A DNA stretch of 64,000 nt from Phycisphaerales bacterium (GCA_029268515.1 JAQWNP010000006.1:558001-622000); one strand, 5' to 3'; shown: positions 18,263 through 27,858, counted from the first letter of the stretch. Program-made: numbers and translations. The notes: generated from the letters alone by a model not told the origin.

Positions 18263-19299
18263 GGTTCATCTGAAGCTGTTGCAGCCATTTCTTGTGGCTC
18301 GGTCACGCGGTAAACAAGCATCCATTCATCTTCAAGCATGTCTTGATCGATACCAACGTCGGTTCCATCGAGGCCTCGCTCTTGGTAAAGCAAGATAATC
18401 CGCTGTCGTCCCTCTTCAATCGCAGCATCATCACGAATATCGCCAGGTTGCGCTGCTAATAGCTGCGTCAACTCTCGATCAGTAATCGTGGTGTTACCAA
18501 CAATGACGATTTGTTTGATCACAGGTGTCTCAGTCACCTGATAAACAAGATCGATAGAACCATCTGGGCGCGTTGAAGTTGACCAATCGACATCGGCATA
18601 AACACCAAGCATTGTCAATGCAGCAATATCACGGTCGACAAGATCCTGATCAAATGGCTGTCCTGCTTTCGCCTTAATGACGTACTGCGCAGGTTCAGCT
18701 CGACTGGCGGTCGCACCAGTAATCTTGACTGAGGCAAAGTGTGGAGGCTTTGGGGCAGCCGTTTTTCCAGTTGCCAGTTCATCTTCCGGAAGCTCCAAGC
18801 CCTCTTCGATGCGCTGGTATCGAAGTGCAGCTGGATAGCTGGGGGTTGGCTGTGGCGTGGGAATCCGCCAGCGGCGAGCATTGATGACCGCATAATCATT
18901 CATCAAGCCTCGATCAAAGAAGATGGTTGCTAAGGCATACTGTCCCTGGCCACTCGGGTAAATCACATCGACTTCGCCCTGAAAACCACGCGATCGAACC
19001 TCTTTGATATGTAATGCTGACTCGCTTGAATCGATCATGGGTCGGCCTCGACCCAACCGTTCAATGATGTCGTCATAGATGGATGCTGGTGTGCCCTCGG
19101 GGAGGTTGATAATTAACTCTTCATTGACACCATAGCTCTCATCGGCGTATCGCAATGATTCAACAACAAGAGTTGACATTGGTTCATGCCCAATATCGTG
19201 TCTGGAACTGATGTGTTCAACACCGGGGTATGTGTTGTATGGGGCGCACGATGCAAGAAGCCCAAAGATGGCAATGGTTAAAAAACGGCGGTCGATCAT
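18259..19299 (-). CDS. lipoprotein with two POTRA domains and no beta-barrel
   Basis: A 346-residue protein with a lipoprotein signal (LLASC, Cys18). The C-terminal half contains two consecutive POTRA-like units: about 190-262 (GQPFDQDLVDRDI, then LGVYADVDW) and 263-335 (IKQIVIVGNTTITDRELTQ, then GRQRIILLYQERGL). POTRA domains normally sit before the BamA/TamA/FhaC barrel and bind outer-membrane-protein substrates; here the protein ends after them. The N-terminal half is unassigned. It lies downstream of the TolC/HlyD pair and overlaps the deaminase start. It may help assemble an envelope complex, but that is inference. Confidence 0.82.
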   Translation of the reverse strand: MIDRRFLTIAIFGLLASCAPYNTYPGVEHISSRHDIGHEPMSTLVVESLRYADESYGVNEELIINLPEGTPASIYDDIIERLGRGRPMIDSSESALHIKEVRSRGFQGEVDVIYPSGQGQYALATIFFDRGLMNDYAVINARRWRIPTPQPTPSYPAALRYQRIEEGLELPEDELATGKTAAPKPPHFASVKITGATASRAEPAQYVIKAKAGQPFDQDLVDRDIAALTMLGVYADVDWSTSTRPDGSIDLVYQVTETPVIKQIVIVGNTTITDRELTQLLAAQPGDIRDDAAIEEGRQRIILLYQERGLDGTDVGIDQDMLEDEWMLVYRVTEPQEMAATASDEP

Positions 19300-19384
19300 A
19301 ATGAATCCTCCTTGGCCTCAATCACTGGCGTGCGTACGAAGGAATACTACCACGGAACAAGTTTTGATCGAATGGGCCGCGTGG

Positions 19385-20905
19385 TCAAGAACGATCTTCG
19401 ATCCGTACGGCGATCTCTGATGGGGCGGGCTTCCGAAGCAGGACCACGCCACCTGGCTCGAGGCCATCCAGTATTTCAGCGTAAAGGTCTGAGACTTGGC
19501 CAAGCTTGATCGCTCGCTGATGGAAGCCGTCTGGTTCCAGCACATACGTGTAAATCACCGCCCCACTTCTGTGAATGGCGGGTATGGGTATGTAAAGCAC
19601 ATCTTCTACTGCAGCAACAACGATCTCAGCTTTGCATCTCATTGAGGGCTTAAGGCCAAGGCCTTCCGCCTTATGCAGTTTCACTTTTACGGTGTAGTCG
19701 CGGCGGTTGGGATCACGCCAGCCACCACCCTCTGCAAGTACGCCAACCTGAAGTACCTCGCCATGGACAACCTGATCTGGCAAGGCATCGGAAGACACCA
19801 TGACTGGCTGTCCTGATTCGATCATGCCACTGAGGGCCTCATTGACTTTGACCTCAGCAATCATCTGTGAGGTGTCAGGCAGGACAATGACGGGTTGGTT
19901 GCGATTTAACTCAGTGCCAACCGAAGGCGGATTGTCTCGGTCACGCCAGCCCATTGATTCAAGACTACTGGCATAAACCACCAACCCACTTGCAGGGGCT
20001 GTTACCGTGCAACGGCTTAGTTGGTCTTGCAATTTTTCTAATCGTTCGTTTGTGGAGCTGACTTGCTGGGTAGCAAGTTCAACATCACTCATTTTGGCGC
20101 GAACAGACGCGTCGAGCCTCATTTGAGCGCGGCCAGACTCAGCTGTTGCTTGGGTGACATCCGAGCTCAATTTCTTGAGCTCCTGCTCCCGCGTGTATTC
20201 CAGATAGATAGTCCGATTAAGTCTTGCTGTCTTGAGCGCTACTTGTGCGTTGAGATACGCAATCTCATCCTTGAGAAGCTCTTCATTATTGATGAAGTCC
20301 TTCTCTTTTAGGGTTTGTGAGTGTTCAAATCGCTGAGCTAACCGGTCATGGTCTTTCTCTGCCGTCTGGATACCCATTTCCAATTCTTGTTTCTTGGAAA
20401 TATCGTGTCCCTCGAGCCATGCTTCGAGCGCTATCTCAGTGAGGTCAATCGTAACTTGCCGCTCTGCGACTTCTGAAGCCTGTGTTTGCTTTTGTATTTC
20501 CCAAGCAGCCTTTGCAGCATCCAACGCATTGTCGGCGCGCGAAACTTCTTCCTCTAGCTTCTTGATGTTATCTCTTACGGCTCCATCATCGAAGCGAAGC
20601 AACACTTGCCCCTCCTGGACGATTGTGCCTTCATCAACAATCTCTGAGATGACGGCGCGACCTTCAAGTGTGTTATAAATCTCGATCTGTTTCATTGCGG
20701 CGAGTTCGCCAGAGCATGGAACAGTAATCTCAAATCCACCACGATCAACAGTAAACAATTCAGCGGTGGACGCTTCAGCAACATCACTTCCACCAAGGCT
20801 CACGCCAAGAATGACAGCCAAGCCAAGGCCCACAGCAGCGACGCCACCCAACATGAGTGGTGCAATTTGTCCAAGGCGACGAGGTTGTGATCGTGTCGTA
20901 TTCAT
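19385..20905 (-). CDS. HlyD/RND-type periplasmic adaptor protein
   Basis: About 506 residues. One N-terminal transmembrane helix (near LMLGGVAAVGLGLAVI) is followed by a lipoyl-like half (FDDGAVRDN), a long coiled-coil hairpin rich in E, K, L and Q, the second lipoyl half (CTVTAPASGLVVYAS) and a beta-barrel/membrane-proximal region. Adaptors bridge an inner-membrane pump and a TolC channel. The frame also allows an ATG at 20962; 20905 is preferred because the membrane helix then follows a short basic N-terminus. It is 170 bases downstream of the TolC-like gene. No ABC, RND or MFS pump gene is in the window. Confidence 0.9.
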   Translation of the reverse strand: MNTTRSQPRRLGQIAPLMLGGVAAVGLGLAVILGVSLGGSDVAEASTAELFTVDRGGFEITVPCSGELAAMKQIEIYNTLEGRAVISEIVDEGTIVQEGQVLLRFDDGAVRDNIKKLEEEVSRADNALDAAKAAWEIQKQTQASEVAERQVTIDLTEIALEAWLEGHDISKKQELEMGIQTAEKDHDRLAQRFEHSQTLKEKDFINNEELLKDEIAYLNAQVALKTARLNRTIYLEYTREQELKKLSSDVTQATAESGRAQMRLDASVRAKMSDVELATQQVSSTNERLEKLQDQLSRCTVTAPASGLVVYASSLESMGWRDRDNPPSVGTELNRNQPVIVLPDTSQMIAEVKVNEALSGMIESGQPVMVSSDALPDQVVHGEVLQVGVLAEGGGWRDPNRRDYTVKVKLHKAEGLGLKPSMRCKAEIVVAAVEDVLYIPIPAIHRSGAVIYTYVLEPDGFHQRAIKLGQVSDLYAEILDGLEPGGVVLLRKPAPSEIAVRIEDRS

Positions 20906-20964
20906 AGATCCGTTATGAGCTCCACGAAGGGCGGAGCACTTTTTATATTCATTTTGGTTCACTA

Positions 20965-21006
20965 GAGAGTCCTATGGTATGTCGCCAAAGAGACTCTATC
21001 CATAGG
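20965..21006. promoter_or_regulatory. inverted repeats between tolC-like and adaptor genes
   Basis: CCTATGG (20971-20977) and CCATAGG (21000-21006) form a perfect 7-base inverted repeat. AGAGTC (20966-20971) and GACTCT (20992-20997) form a competing helix sharing one base. On the minus strand this lies after the TolC-like stop and before the adaptor start, so it could be an RNA processing or attenuation structure. No U-run follows. Confidence 0.35.
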
Positions 21007-21074
21007 CAACTGATGACAAGTAGATATTGGACCTCTGAGGAGACAAAGGGCTTAATAAACCCAACCAAAATACT

Positions 21075-22931
21075 TTATGGGCCCATTTTACGCGGGTTCT
21101 TGGTTCGGGGGCTGGTCTCTGGGACAACAATCATACCCTCTAGGGGGTCGATCGAACCATCTGTCTTGACCCGCAGTTGCCCAGAATCTCGAAGGTATTG
21201 CAAGATTGAGACCTCGAGATCTCGTCTTGCTGAGTCACGACCATCACGGGCTCTGCGCAGGTCTTCAATTGCTTTGAGAAGATCCAGGATCGTAATGCGT
21301 TCAGGCTGAGCTTCAAGAGATTGAACACCAATCTCGGCGATGACAACATTTTGCTCCTGCAGATCAAGATTGAATCGAGCTACATCAATATCGCGCACAC
21401 GGTTTCGCGTCTCAATCGCGATGGTATCTCTGAACTGTGAGTACTTCAGGCGGCCTCTTTCAAGACTGACCTGATTTCGTCGCAAACGCAGCCTCTCTAT
21501 TTTTCTGTTTAGGGGCACTCCATATGAAATTCCAACTTGGAATTCAGGCTCACTAAACTGGTCTTCAAGTGCCTCAGAAGTCAGCTCACCTTGTGAGTTA
21601 AAGGATGCCAGGCCGGTCAGGTTCAGATCTCCAAGAATCTGATTCCTTGCGTTTTCGACATCACGGACAAGATCAGCAAGCTTGTTGCGTTCGGTTTGTA
21701 AATCGAGCCTTAAAGCCATTGCAGATGTGACTGCAGAAGTCATATCGGAGTTCGGCGGTGTCAGGCCAATAACCGAGGTGATGATGACCAGTGGCTCCTC
21801 AACGGGGTAGTTTATCTTTACCTTAAACTTATCGATGGCGAGCTGCAGCGCCTCTCGATTCCGGTTGTATGTATCGATCGATTGAAGCACCGCATTTTCT
21901 GCGAGCGTGACATCATAAAGTCTCTTGCGGCCAGCTTCGTACAAAGCTCGTTCTTGAGTTGCGACTCGTTCAAGTTGTGCGATTGCCCTTTGCCGGTTCG
22001 TCAAGAGTTGTTGTTGCACGACAAGATCAAGGTAATCACTGGAAATGGTTACCAGAAACGCTCTGCGGAATGTTTCAAAGGCACGTGCAGCGTAGACCAC
22101 GTTTCGCTGTTGCTGTATGAGTTCACGCTGTGCGTACAGACCGGCGCCACGAAGTAGTGGTATCTCTGCTCTGAGATAAAGCTCGGGCGTTGCATAATTA
22201 CTATCGTTGACTCTCTTATGCAGATCTTCACTCGCCTCAGCAAGAACTTCGGCTGCAATTGATCCTCCATACGGAAGAAGTTGTGAGACTCTGAACTCAT
22301 TGACGAGATTCAGTGAGGTGTCGTAGAAGCCGCCATCACTGTTGCTGTTTAATGTAGATCGAAGCGTGTCAAAGAACTGTGGATCCCAACGATGCATCTC
22401 TATCAAAAGATCAAGGCATGCGATGAGATAATCTTCTTGGCTGTACGCGTATTCTCGACTGTTGCGGGTGGCGTACTGAAGTGCTGCTTGGAGATCAAAG
22501 CGAGCAGCGTCGGGTGGAATGGCGTAGACCGCCTGCAACCTGTCTGAAACGGCCTGCGCATCAGCGGCAGCGGTTGGCACGTAAATCAGTTCGTTGGCGC
22601 TCGGGTTGTTTGTATCTGGTGTTCGATCGTAGATGTCCTGCGCTTCTAGCCAACTAGATTCATTGGGTGGCGGGACGGTGATGACGGGCTTGGCATTCGG
22701 TGGGGTCATCTGTGCAGAGTGCTCAGCCACCAGTTGATCAACTTGTTGGTCAATTTGTGCCAAAGGCGCTTGGCATCCAAATGGTATGAGTCCGAATAAA
22801 AGGATGCCCAATGTGCCGAAAGTAATGCCTCTGGCACTGGTTATGGCGCGTTGGGGCAGATTCAGCTGGTTCGTATTGCCTAGCTGGATCAAATCAAGGT
22901 TGGGTAATTGCAAACTCATGAGGCTCACCAT
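21075..22931 (-). CDS. TolC-family outer membrane lipoprotein
   Basis: A 618-residue protein whose signal peptide ends in a lipobox-like IPFGC near residue 53. The body shows the TolC/OEP pattern: long amphipathic helices with conserved small loops (LRAEIPLLRGAG, EAGRKRLYDVTLAENAVLQS, GISYGVPLNRKIERLRLRRNQ). It probably forms a trimeric channel through the outer membrane. The N-terminus is unusually long before the lipobox; ATGs at 22931 and 22919 are both possible, and GGTGAG lies just before the second. It is the first gene of the minus-strand run ending at 15813 and is divergent from the GH35-like gene. Confidence 0.9.
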   Translation of the reverse strand: MVSLMSLQLPNLDLIQLGNTNQLNLPQRAITSARGITFGTLGILLFGLIPFGCQAPLAQIDQQVDQLVAEHSAQMTPPNAKPVITVPPPNESSWLEAQDIYDRTPDTNNPSANELIYVPTAAADAQAVSDRLQAVYAIPPDAARFDLQAALQYATRNSREYAYSQEDYLIACLDLLIEMHRWDPQFFDTLRSTLNSNSDGGFYDTSLNLVNEFRVSQLLPYGGSIAAEVLAEASEDLHKRVNDSNYATPELYLRAEIPLLRGAGLYAQRELIQQQRNVVYAARAFETFRRAFLVTISSDYLDLVVQQQLLTNRQRAIAQLERVATQERALYEAGRKRLYDVTLAENAVLQSIDTYNRNREALQLAIDKFKVKINYPVEEPLVIITSVIGLTPPNSDMTSAVTSAMALRLDLQTERNKLADLVRDVENARNQILGDLNLTGLASFNSQGELTSEALEDQFSEPEFQVGISYGVPLNRKIERLRLRRNQVSLERGRLKYSQFRDTIAIETRNRVRDIDVARFNLDLQEQNVVIAEIGVQSLEAQPERITILDLLKAIEDLRRARDGRDSARRDLEVSILQYLRDSGQLRVKTDGSIDPLEGMIVVPETSPRTKNPRKMGP

Positions 22932-22995
22932 CGTATAAAGAGGGCCTCAGCGTGTGAAACCCGGGCCCCCTGATGGCCCAAATAAGGGATGTTTT

Positions 22996-25764
22996 ATGGC
23001 CGTTTTTAGTACAAGTGGGCAAAGTTTCTCGGTTGATGGACGCAGATTGTGGTTGGTGGGGGCTCAACTGGACTACGCTCGCATACCAGCCAGTGCGTGG
23101 GCAGAGCGGTTGCACATCATCAAAGAGGCGGGGTTTAACACGATTCAGACCGCCAGCCCTTGGCTGTTACACGAGCCGAGAAAAGGTAAATTTAACTTCA
23201 AGGACTCAGCGGATGTTGGGCACTTCTGTTCGCTGGCAGCAGAATGTGGGCTCAACGTCTTGTTGCAAGTGGGACCATCTGTTGGCCGCAGTTTTGACGG
23301 CGGTGGTTTGCCTTATTGGCTCACGCTTGAAGACGATGTTCTGTTGCGCAGTGGCACCGGCCTTTTTATGCAACACGCCACGAAATATCTCAGCCGCTTA
23401 ATCTCACAGATTTTAGATCTGCAGATGACGAAAGGTGGCCCCATTGTTGCCATGCAAATTGAAAATGCGTGGGAATGTTCGAATGAGGAAGAGTCGACTC
23501 GGTACATAGGTGAGCTTTCTCGGTTCTTACGTGAAAGTGGTATCACGATTCCCTTTACCAATGCCAACGATCTGTGGGCGCCCGATCATGGGTCGGTGCA
23601 CACTTGGCGAAGCCAAGGGCAACAACTTAGTGACTTGCGACAACTTCGTATGTTGCAACCAGAGGCGCCAAGACTCGTAAGCTCGTTGCCTTTGGCTAAC
23701 ACTGCACTCTTGACTGAATCAACAGAAGTAAAATCTGGTGGTTTAGAGATGCAGCGGCAGATTGCGGAAGTCCTTGCTGCTGGAGGCCAGTTTGTCCTTG
23801 ACAATGTTAATGGTGGGACTAATTTTGGCTTTCTCGCAGGAAGGCTTGCAGGCGGCGAAGATCGATTTGTTGCAACCGCAGCGGTAGATGGGCCGTTGGT
23901 TGGTGAAGCGGGTATCCCAACCGAAGGGTTGTCTATCATTCGGCGAATCACGACGTTCTCATCGAGTTTCGGGCATGTGTTCAGTCATCTTGATCCCAAC
24001 TTTCAGCCAGTGGTTAGCACTGTCCGAGTAAAACCAAATCAGTATTCAAAGAAGAACGGGAGCGTGTCCTCGGTTGTTACGCAAACCGGTGGCAGCGGTT
24101 CAGTTGTGTTTGCATTCGCCGATGGCCTCAAAGCAAAGAGTCAACTCCTTTTACCTGATGGCATTGAGATACCAATTGATTTAGGTGATCAACTCGTTGG
24201 TTGGTATCTACTTGACGTTGATCTGTGTGGAGCGGGTCGATTAGATTATGGAAACGTCTGTCCATTGACGGTCGTTGATCGAAAGGTCGCCGTGTTTTTT
24301 GGTGCGGCTGGATCTGCTGCACACCTGTCTATTAACGGCCGACCACTACAGGCGGTTGTACCCAAAGGCAAAGAACCATTGGTTATCGATCACGAAGGTG
24401 TCACGGTCGTCTTGTGCAATCAGAAACAAGTCGATGCCTGTTTGACTCATGGGGAAAAACTGTATTACGGCGCCTCATGGACCAGCCTTGATGGAACGCC
24501 TTACTTAGCAGATGAGTGCAAAGAAGTAAGGGTGTTGTCTAGCCAAGAGTCAACCGTGCTACCAGGGCAACGTCAAAACAAAAGAGCTTCTCGATCAATT
24601 AAAGCAAAGAACTGGCTGGCTTGTTCACAAGACGAATTAGTCAGCGGAACATCCCCACGATTCGCATCTCTTGACGGGCCAAGCTCTCTGATGTCATGTG
24701 GTTCCCCTGAGGGTTATGGCTGGTATCGCATTGAGCTACGTAGTAAGACGGACCAAAAGAAAAAGTGCTTGCTTCCTCTAGGAGGCGATCGGCTTGCCTG
24801 GTACCTGGATGGATCGTTTCATCACATCAGCGGTGTTGGTCCTGGCGCTCTTGAGGGCCAATTTGATCTGAAACTCTCTGCGGGCAAGCACACACTGGTT
24901 GTGTTGGCGGACAATCTAGGCCGACTCGATAGCGGGAGTGATTTGCATGAGGTCAAGGGTGTTGGCAGTGAGCTCTATGAAGTTAAGAATTTGGCTGGTG
25001 TGAAACACCGCACAATAGAGGCGGATCCTATAAGTCCATTCGCGATGCAGCCAAATGTTTTTGGGCTTGGTGGCGGGGAACAAAGTCAGCCCACGCAGTT
25101 CACTTGGACAATTGATCATGCCAAGAAATCGCCGTTGATTTTGGATATTAGAGACTGCTCCATTGCGGGTTGTTTCTTACTGAACGATGAGCCACTGATC
25201 TACTATTCAGGTGAGCGAGGCATCAAAAATAAGCGGGTTGTCATATCGCTAGAGCGCACAGATATTATGAAGCGTGGCAAAAATACACTTCGCTTTGCAC
25301 CAAATCCCGGTCAAGAACATCCAGAGCAGATTGTTAAGGCATTACGTATTCTTGAGTGTGTTAACACAATAAGTAATGTGAGTTGGGGATTCGCAAGGTG
25401 GGAGAAGCCCTCTACTAAATCTTTCGATGAGGTGAGCACAAAGGAAGCGAAAGAAAAGAAAGGCACACCTTGTTGGTGGCGCACTGAATTTGATGGAGCT
25501 TCGATCTCTCGATCTTCGCAGCCACTTTGGTGCGATGTCAGCAGTATGAGTAAAGGCCAACTTTACTTTAATGGGAATAATGTGGGGCGATACTTCAATG
25601 CAACGGCAGACGGGGACAACACCAAAGGCCAAGGCCTCTTAAGCATTCCTGAATCGTGGGTGCTTCCAGAAGCGCCAAATGAAATCGTCCTGTTTGATGA
25701 GCATGGCTTCTCGCCGTTCGATGTCAATATGGTGAGGCGCGATTTAGGCAGTCGAGATACCTGA
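22996..25764 (+). CDS. GH35 beta-galactosidase-like protein, probably catalytically inactive
   Basis: About 922 residues. The N-terminal 330 follow the GH35 barrel: WLVGAQLDYARIP, the KEAGFNTIQT and PWLLHEP block, GGGLPYWL, GGPIVAMQIEN and NGGTNFGF. However, the acid/base motif ENE-Y-G reads ENAWE, so the catalytic Glu is Ala158. The E in the usual CAEW region is Arg, and no S/T-E-[FY]-Y-x-GW nucleophile motif is visible at the expected distance from GGTNF. The C-terminal part resembles jelly-roll beta-domains of GH35 enzymes. AAGGGA precedes the ATG at 22996; the longer frame from 22954 has none. No signal peptide is evident. A carbohydrate-binding or regulatory role is possible. Confidence 0.82.
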   Translation: MAVFSTSGQSFSVDGRRLWLVGAQLDYARIPASAWAERLHIIKEAGFNTIQTASPWLLHEPRKGKFNFKDSADVGHFCSLAAECGLNVLLQVGPSVGRSFDGGGLPYWLTLEDDVLLRSGTGLFMQHATKYLSRLISQILDLQMTKGGPIVAMQIENAWECSNEEESTRYIGELSRFLRESGITIPFTNANDLWAPDHGSVHTWRSQGQQLSDLRQLRMLQPEAPRLVSSLPLANTALLTESTEVKSGGLEMQRQIAEVLAAGGQFVLDNVNGGTNFGFLAGRLAGGEDRFVATAAVDGPLVGEAGIPTEGLSIIRRITTFSSSFGHVFSHLDPNFQPVVSTVRVKPNQYSKKNGSVSSVVTQTGGSGSVVFAFADGLKAKSQLLLPDGIEIPIDLGDQLVGWYLLDVDLCGAGRLDYGNVCPLTVVDRKVAVFFGAAGSAAHLSINGRPLQAVVPKGKEPLVIDHEGVTVVLCNQKQVDACLTHGEKLYYGASWTSLDGTPYLADECKEVRVLSSQESTVLPGQRQNKRASRSIKAKNWLACSQDELVSGTSPRFASLDGPSSLMSCGSPEGYGWYRIELRSKTDQKKKCLLPLGGDRLAWYLDGSFHHISGVGPGALEGQFDLKLSAGKHTLVVLADNLGRLDSGSDLHEVKGVGSELYEVKNLAGVKHRTIEADPISPFAMQPNVFGLGGGEQSQPTQFTWTIDHAKKSPLILDIRDCSIAGCFLLNDEPLIYYSGERGIKNKRVVISLERTDIMKRGKNTLRFAPNPGQEHPEQIVKALRILECVNTISNVSWGFARWEKPSTKSFDEVSTKEAKEKKGTPCWWRTEFDGASISRSSQPLWCDVSSMSKGQLYFNGNNVGRYFNATADGDNTKGQGLLSIPESWVLPEAPNEIVLFDEHGFSPFDVNMVRRDLGSRDT

Positions 25765-25827
25765 TAGATATCTGGTCTGACGGCCACAGAGCGGTGATAA
25801 AGCCAGCATCGCTTTGGAGGTTAGACT

Positions 25828-26481
25828 GTGCTTATGTCCAACAGTCATCCAGAGCATCCCAACTTACGTGTCGTAGAGCATCCACTGATTTCGGTGAAAC
25901 TGGGACGCTTACGTGACAAGCGCACGTCTTCAGATGACTTTCGCAGACTCCTGGATCAGATCGCAGGACTGATGGTCTACTCTGTGAGCGAAGGGCTTGA
26001 AACATCGTCAGTAGAAATTGAAACGCCACTTGAAGTCACGCAAGGGAAGATACTAAGTAAGCCCGTGACACTTGTGCCCATTCTGCGGGCCGGAATTGGT
26101 ATGACCGATGGTATTTTGGCGCTCATGCCAGAGGCTCGTGTTGGCCATATAGGTGTGTATCGTGATGAGGAGCGACATACACCAGTCGCGTATTACGAGA
26201 AGTTCCCGGGCGATATATCCGCTGGACCCGTACTCATCGTTGATCCAATGTTAGCGACAGGTGGATCTGCAACATATGTGGCAAGTCGTTTACGCAAAGC
26301 GGGCTGCAAGCAAATAGGTATGGTCTGTCTTGTTGCTGCTCCGGAAGGTGTGGCGGTGATGGCAGCTGAACACCCAGAGGTCACAATATTTACAGCAAGC
26401 TTAGACCGCGAGCTCAGTGATCGAGCTTATATTCTGCCCGGCTTAGGCGATGCAGGAGATCGGATCTTTGGCACCCAATAA
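25828..26481 (+). CDS. upp: uracil phosphoribosyltransferase
   Basis: A 217-residue enzyme converting uracil and PRPP to UMP. The PRPP loop is VDPMLATGGSA; PILRAGIGM, ARVGHIGVYRDE and the C-terminal PGLGDAGDRIFGT (uracil-binding) are all present. The start is the GTG at 25828 because GGAGG lies seven bases upstream; the ATG six bases later would have a 13-base spacing. It complements the cytosine deaminase at 17783. Confidence 0.97.
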   Translation: MLMSNSHPEHPNLRVVEHPLISVKLGRLRDKRTSSDDFRRLLDQIAGLMVYSVSEGLETSSVEIETPLEVTQGKILSKPVTLVPILRAGIGMTDGILALMPEARVGHIGVYRDEERHTPVAYYEKFPGDISAGPVLIVDPMLATGGSATYVASRLRKAGCKQIGMVCLVAAPEGVAVMAAEHPEVTIFTASLDRELSDRAYILPGLGDAGDRIFGTQ

Positions 26482-26552
26482 TGTTTGGGGTTCGGGGCAA
26501 CTTGTCCCTCAACGACCGGTGTGAACAAGGTGATGTAAGGTCTTAGTCGCAT

Positions 26553-27449
26553 ATGTCAGATAGCAACGCCTCACAATCCTCAATGCCACTTAATGATGAT
26601 CCAAAACGGGATGTCGCGGCTGTTTATGAAGCCTCTCAGCCAGAGACACAGGCCTACATTGGCGACTGTCGAAATGTGCTGCGTTCTCTTCCCGAGCGGG
26701 GTCAGGTAGATCTCATATTTGCTGATCCACCTTTCAACTGGTCAGTTGCCTATGAACAATGGGATGACTCTATGCCGCGCGAGGATTACGAAGACTTCAC
26801 GAGAGAATGGCTTGATGGTTGTCTTGAAGTGCTTGCGCCAAATGGATCAATCTGGGTCAATATTCCAGATGACTCAGCGGCGGAAATTGTCATGCACCTT
26901 AAGCAACGCGGCATGCACATGATCAATTGGTGTATCTGGCACTTCCGATTTGGGCAGCACCGTGAGGGCGGATTTATTAATAGTAAGGTGCACGCACTCT
27001 ATTTTTCCAAGGATCGCAAGAAACGTACTTGGAATGGAGACGCTGTTTTGGAGCAGTCTGATCGCGCAGCCATTTATGGCGATAAGCGAACCATGGCTAA
27101 AACAAAGAACCAGGGCATGCGTGTTCCAATGGATGTGTGGTACGGAAAGTATTGGGGGCGCATCCAAGGCAATAATAAGGAACGGCGACCTCAGCATCAG
27201 AACCAAATACCTGAGGTCTATCTAGAACGGGTGATTCTCGCTTGTAGCAATCCGGGCGATCTTGTACTGGACCCATTTCTCGGTAGTGGCACCACGCTTA
27301 CGGTGGCTCGAGCACATGGACGCAGGTCGATTGGTATTGAGTACTCCCCTGAAACAGCCAGCAGTGCATGGCAGAGAATTACAGAAATCGGCATGCTTAG
27401 AAAAGATATTGCTCTCGGCCAATCAACAGCAATCTTTGAACGTCGCTAA
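26553..27449 (+). CDS. site-specific DNA methyltransferase (N6-adenine/N4-cytosine, DPPF type)
   Basis: A 298-residue amino-MTase of the beta-type order: the catalytic DPPF motif (58-61, in DLIFADPPFNW) comes first, then the SAM-binding LDPFLGSGTT near 250. Between them lie conserved blocks (WVNIPDD, INWCIWHFRFG) and a lysine/arginine-rich segment that may include the target-recognition region. No restriction endonuclease or specificity subunit flanks it, so it appears to be a solitary methylase. The recognition site cannot be predicted. It is followed by a 462-base stretch without a gene. Confidence 0.92.
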   Translation: MSDSNASQSSMPLNDDPKRDVAAVYEASQPETQAYIGDCRNVLRSLPERGQVDLIFADPPFNWSVAYEQWDDSMPREDYEDFTREWLDGCLEVLAPNGSIWVNIPDDSAAEIVMHLKQRGMHMINWCIWHFRFGQHREGGFINSKVHALYFSKDRKKRTWNGDAVLEQSDRAAIYGDKRTMAKTKNQGMRVPMDVWYGKYWGRIQGNNKERRPQHQNQIPEVYLERVILACSNPGDLVLDPFLGSGTTLTVARAHGRRSIGIEYSPETASSAWQRITEIGMLRKDIALGQSTAIFERR

Positions 27450-27758
27450 CCACAAGTGTTTAGGGATCGTTTGGCATCAAGCCCACAAAGAAGAAGTGCG
27501 TTTTCGCATAGCTTCATTTGCATTAGCCTTCTCATGAGTCAATATTCAGTAGATATGGTCGGGAACTTAAGACCTGCTTGCTAATGATGTGGTTTCTCAA
27601 AGACGAGAAAGAATGACTGAAGAAGGATCACTTTCTTCGTTCGCTGTTTTCTCGTCATGAGAAAAGAGAGGGAGTTGATTTACCAAGCAGCTCTGGACAG
27701 GTTTTCGCTCATGGGCCAGGGAGTTTCTTTTTGGAATTGTTGCTGCTTGTATTGGGGC

Positions 27759-27799
27759 CGGCTAAGGAGGGGAGACCCAGGTGATACCTGCCTGAGCCG
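27759..27799 (+). other. bulged stem-loop in the intergenic stretch
   Basis: CGGCT (27759-27763) pairs with AGCCG (27795-27799) and, after a one-base mismatch, AGG (27765-27767) pairs with CCT (27791-27793). Inside, CAGGT-GAT-ACCTG (27778-27790) forms a perfect hairpin. The nested arrangement suggests a folded RNA rather than chance. Confidence 0.4.
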
Positions 27800-27858
27800 C
27801 TTGTGGCGAAGGGAAAGACGACGATTTCTGTGTTCCTGAGACGACCTGAGACCAATGA

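Noticed and set aside
27262-27537. 91-residue frame overlapping the methyltransferase 3' end
   Set aside because: Mostly inside the real gene in another frame, with no supported start.
27657-27839. 60-residue frame in the intergenic stretch
   Set aside because: No Shine-Dalgarno site, odd Arg/Cys-rich composition, and the same bases form nested hairpins.
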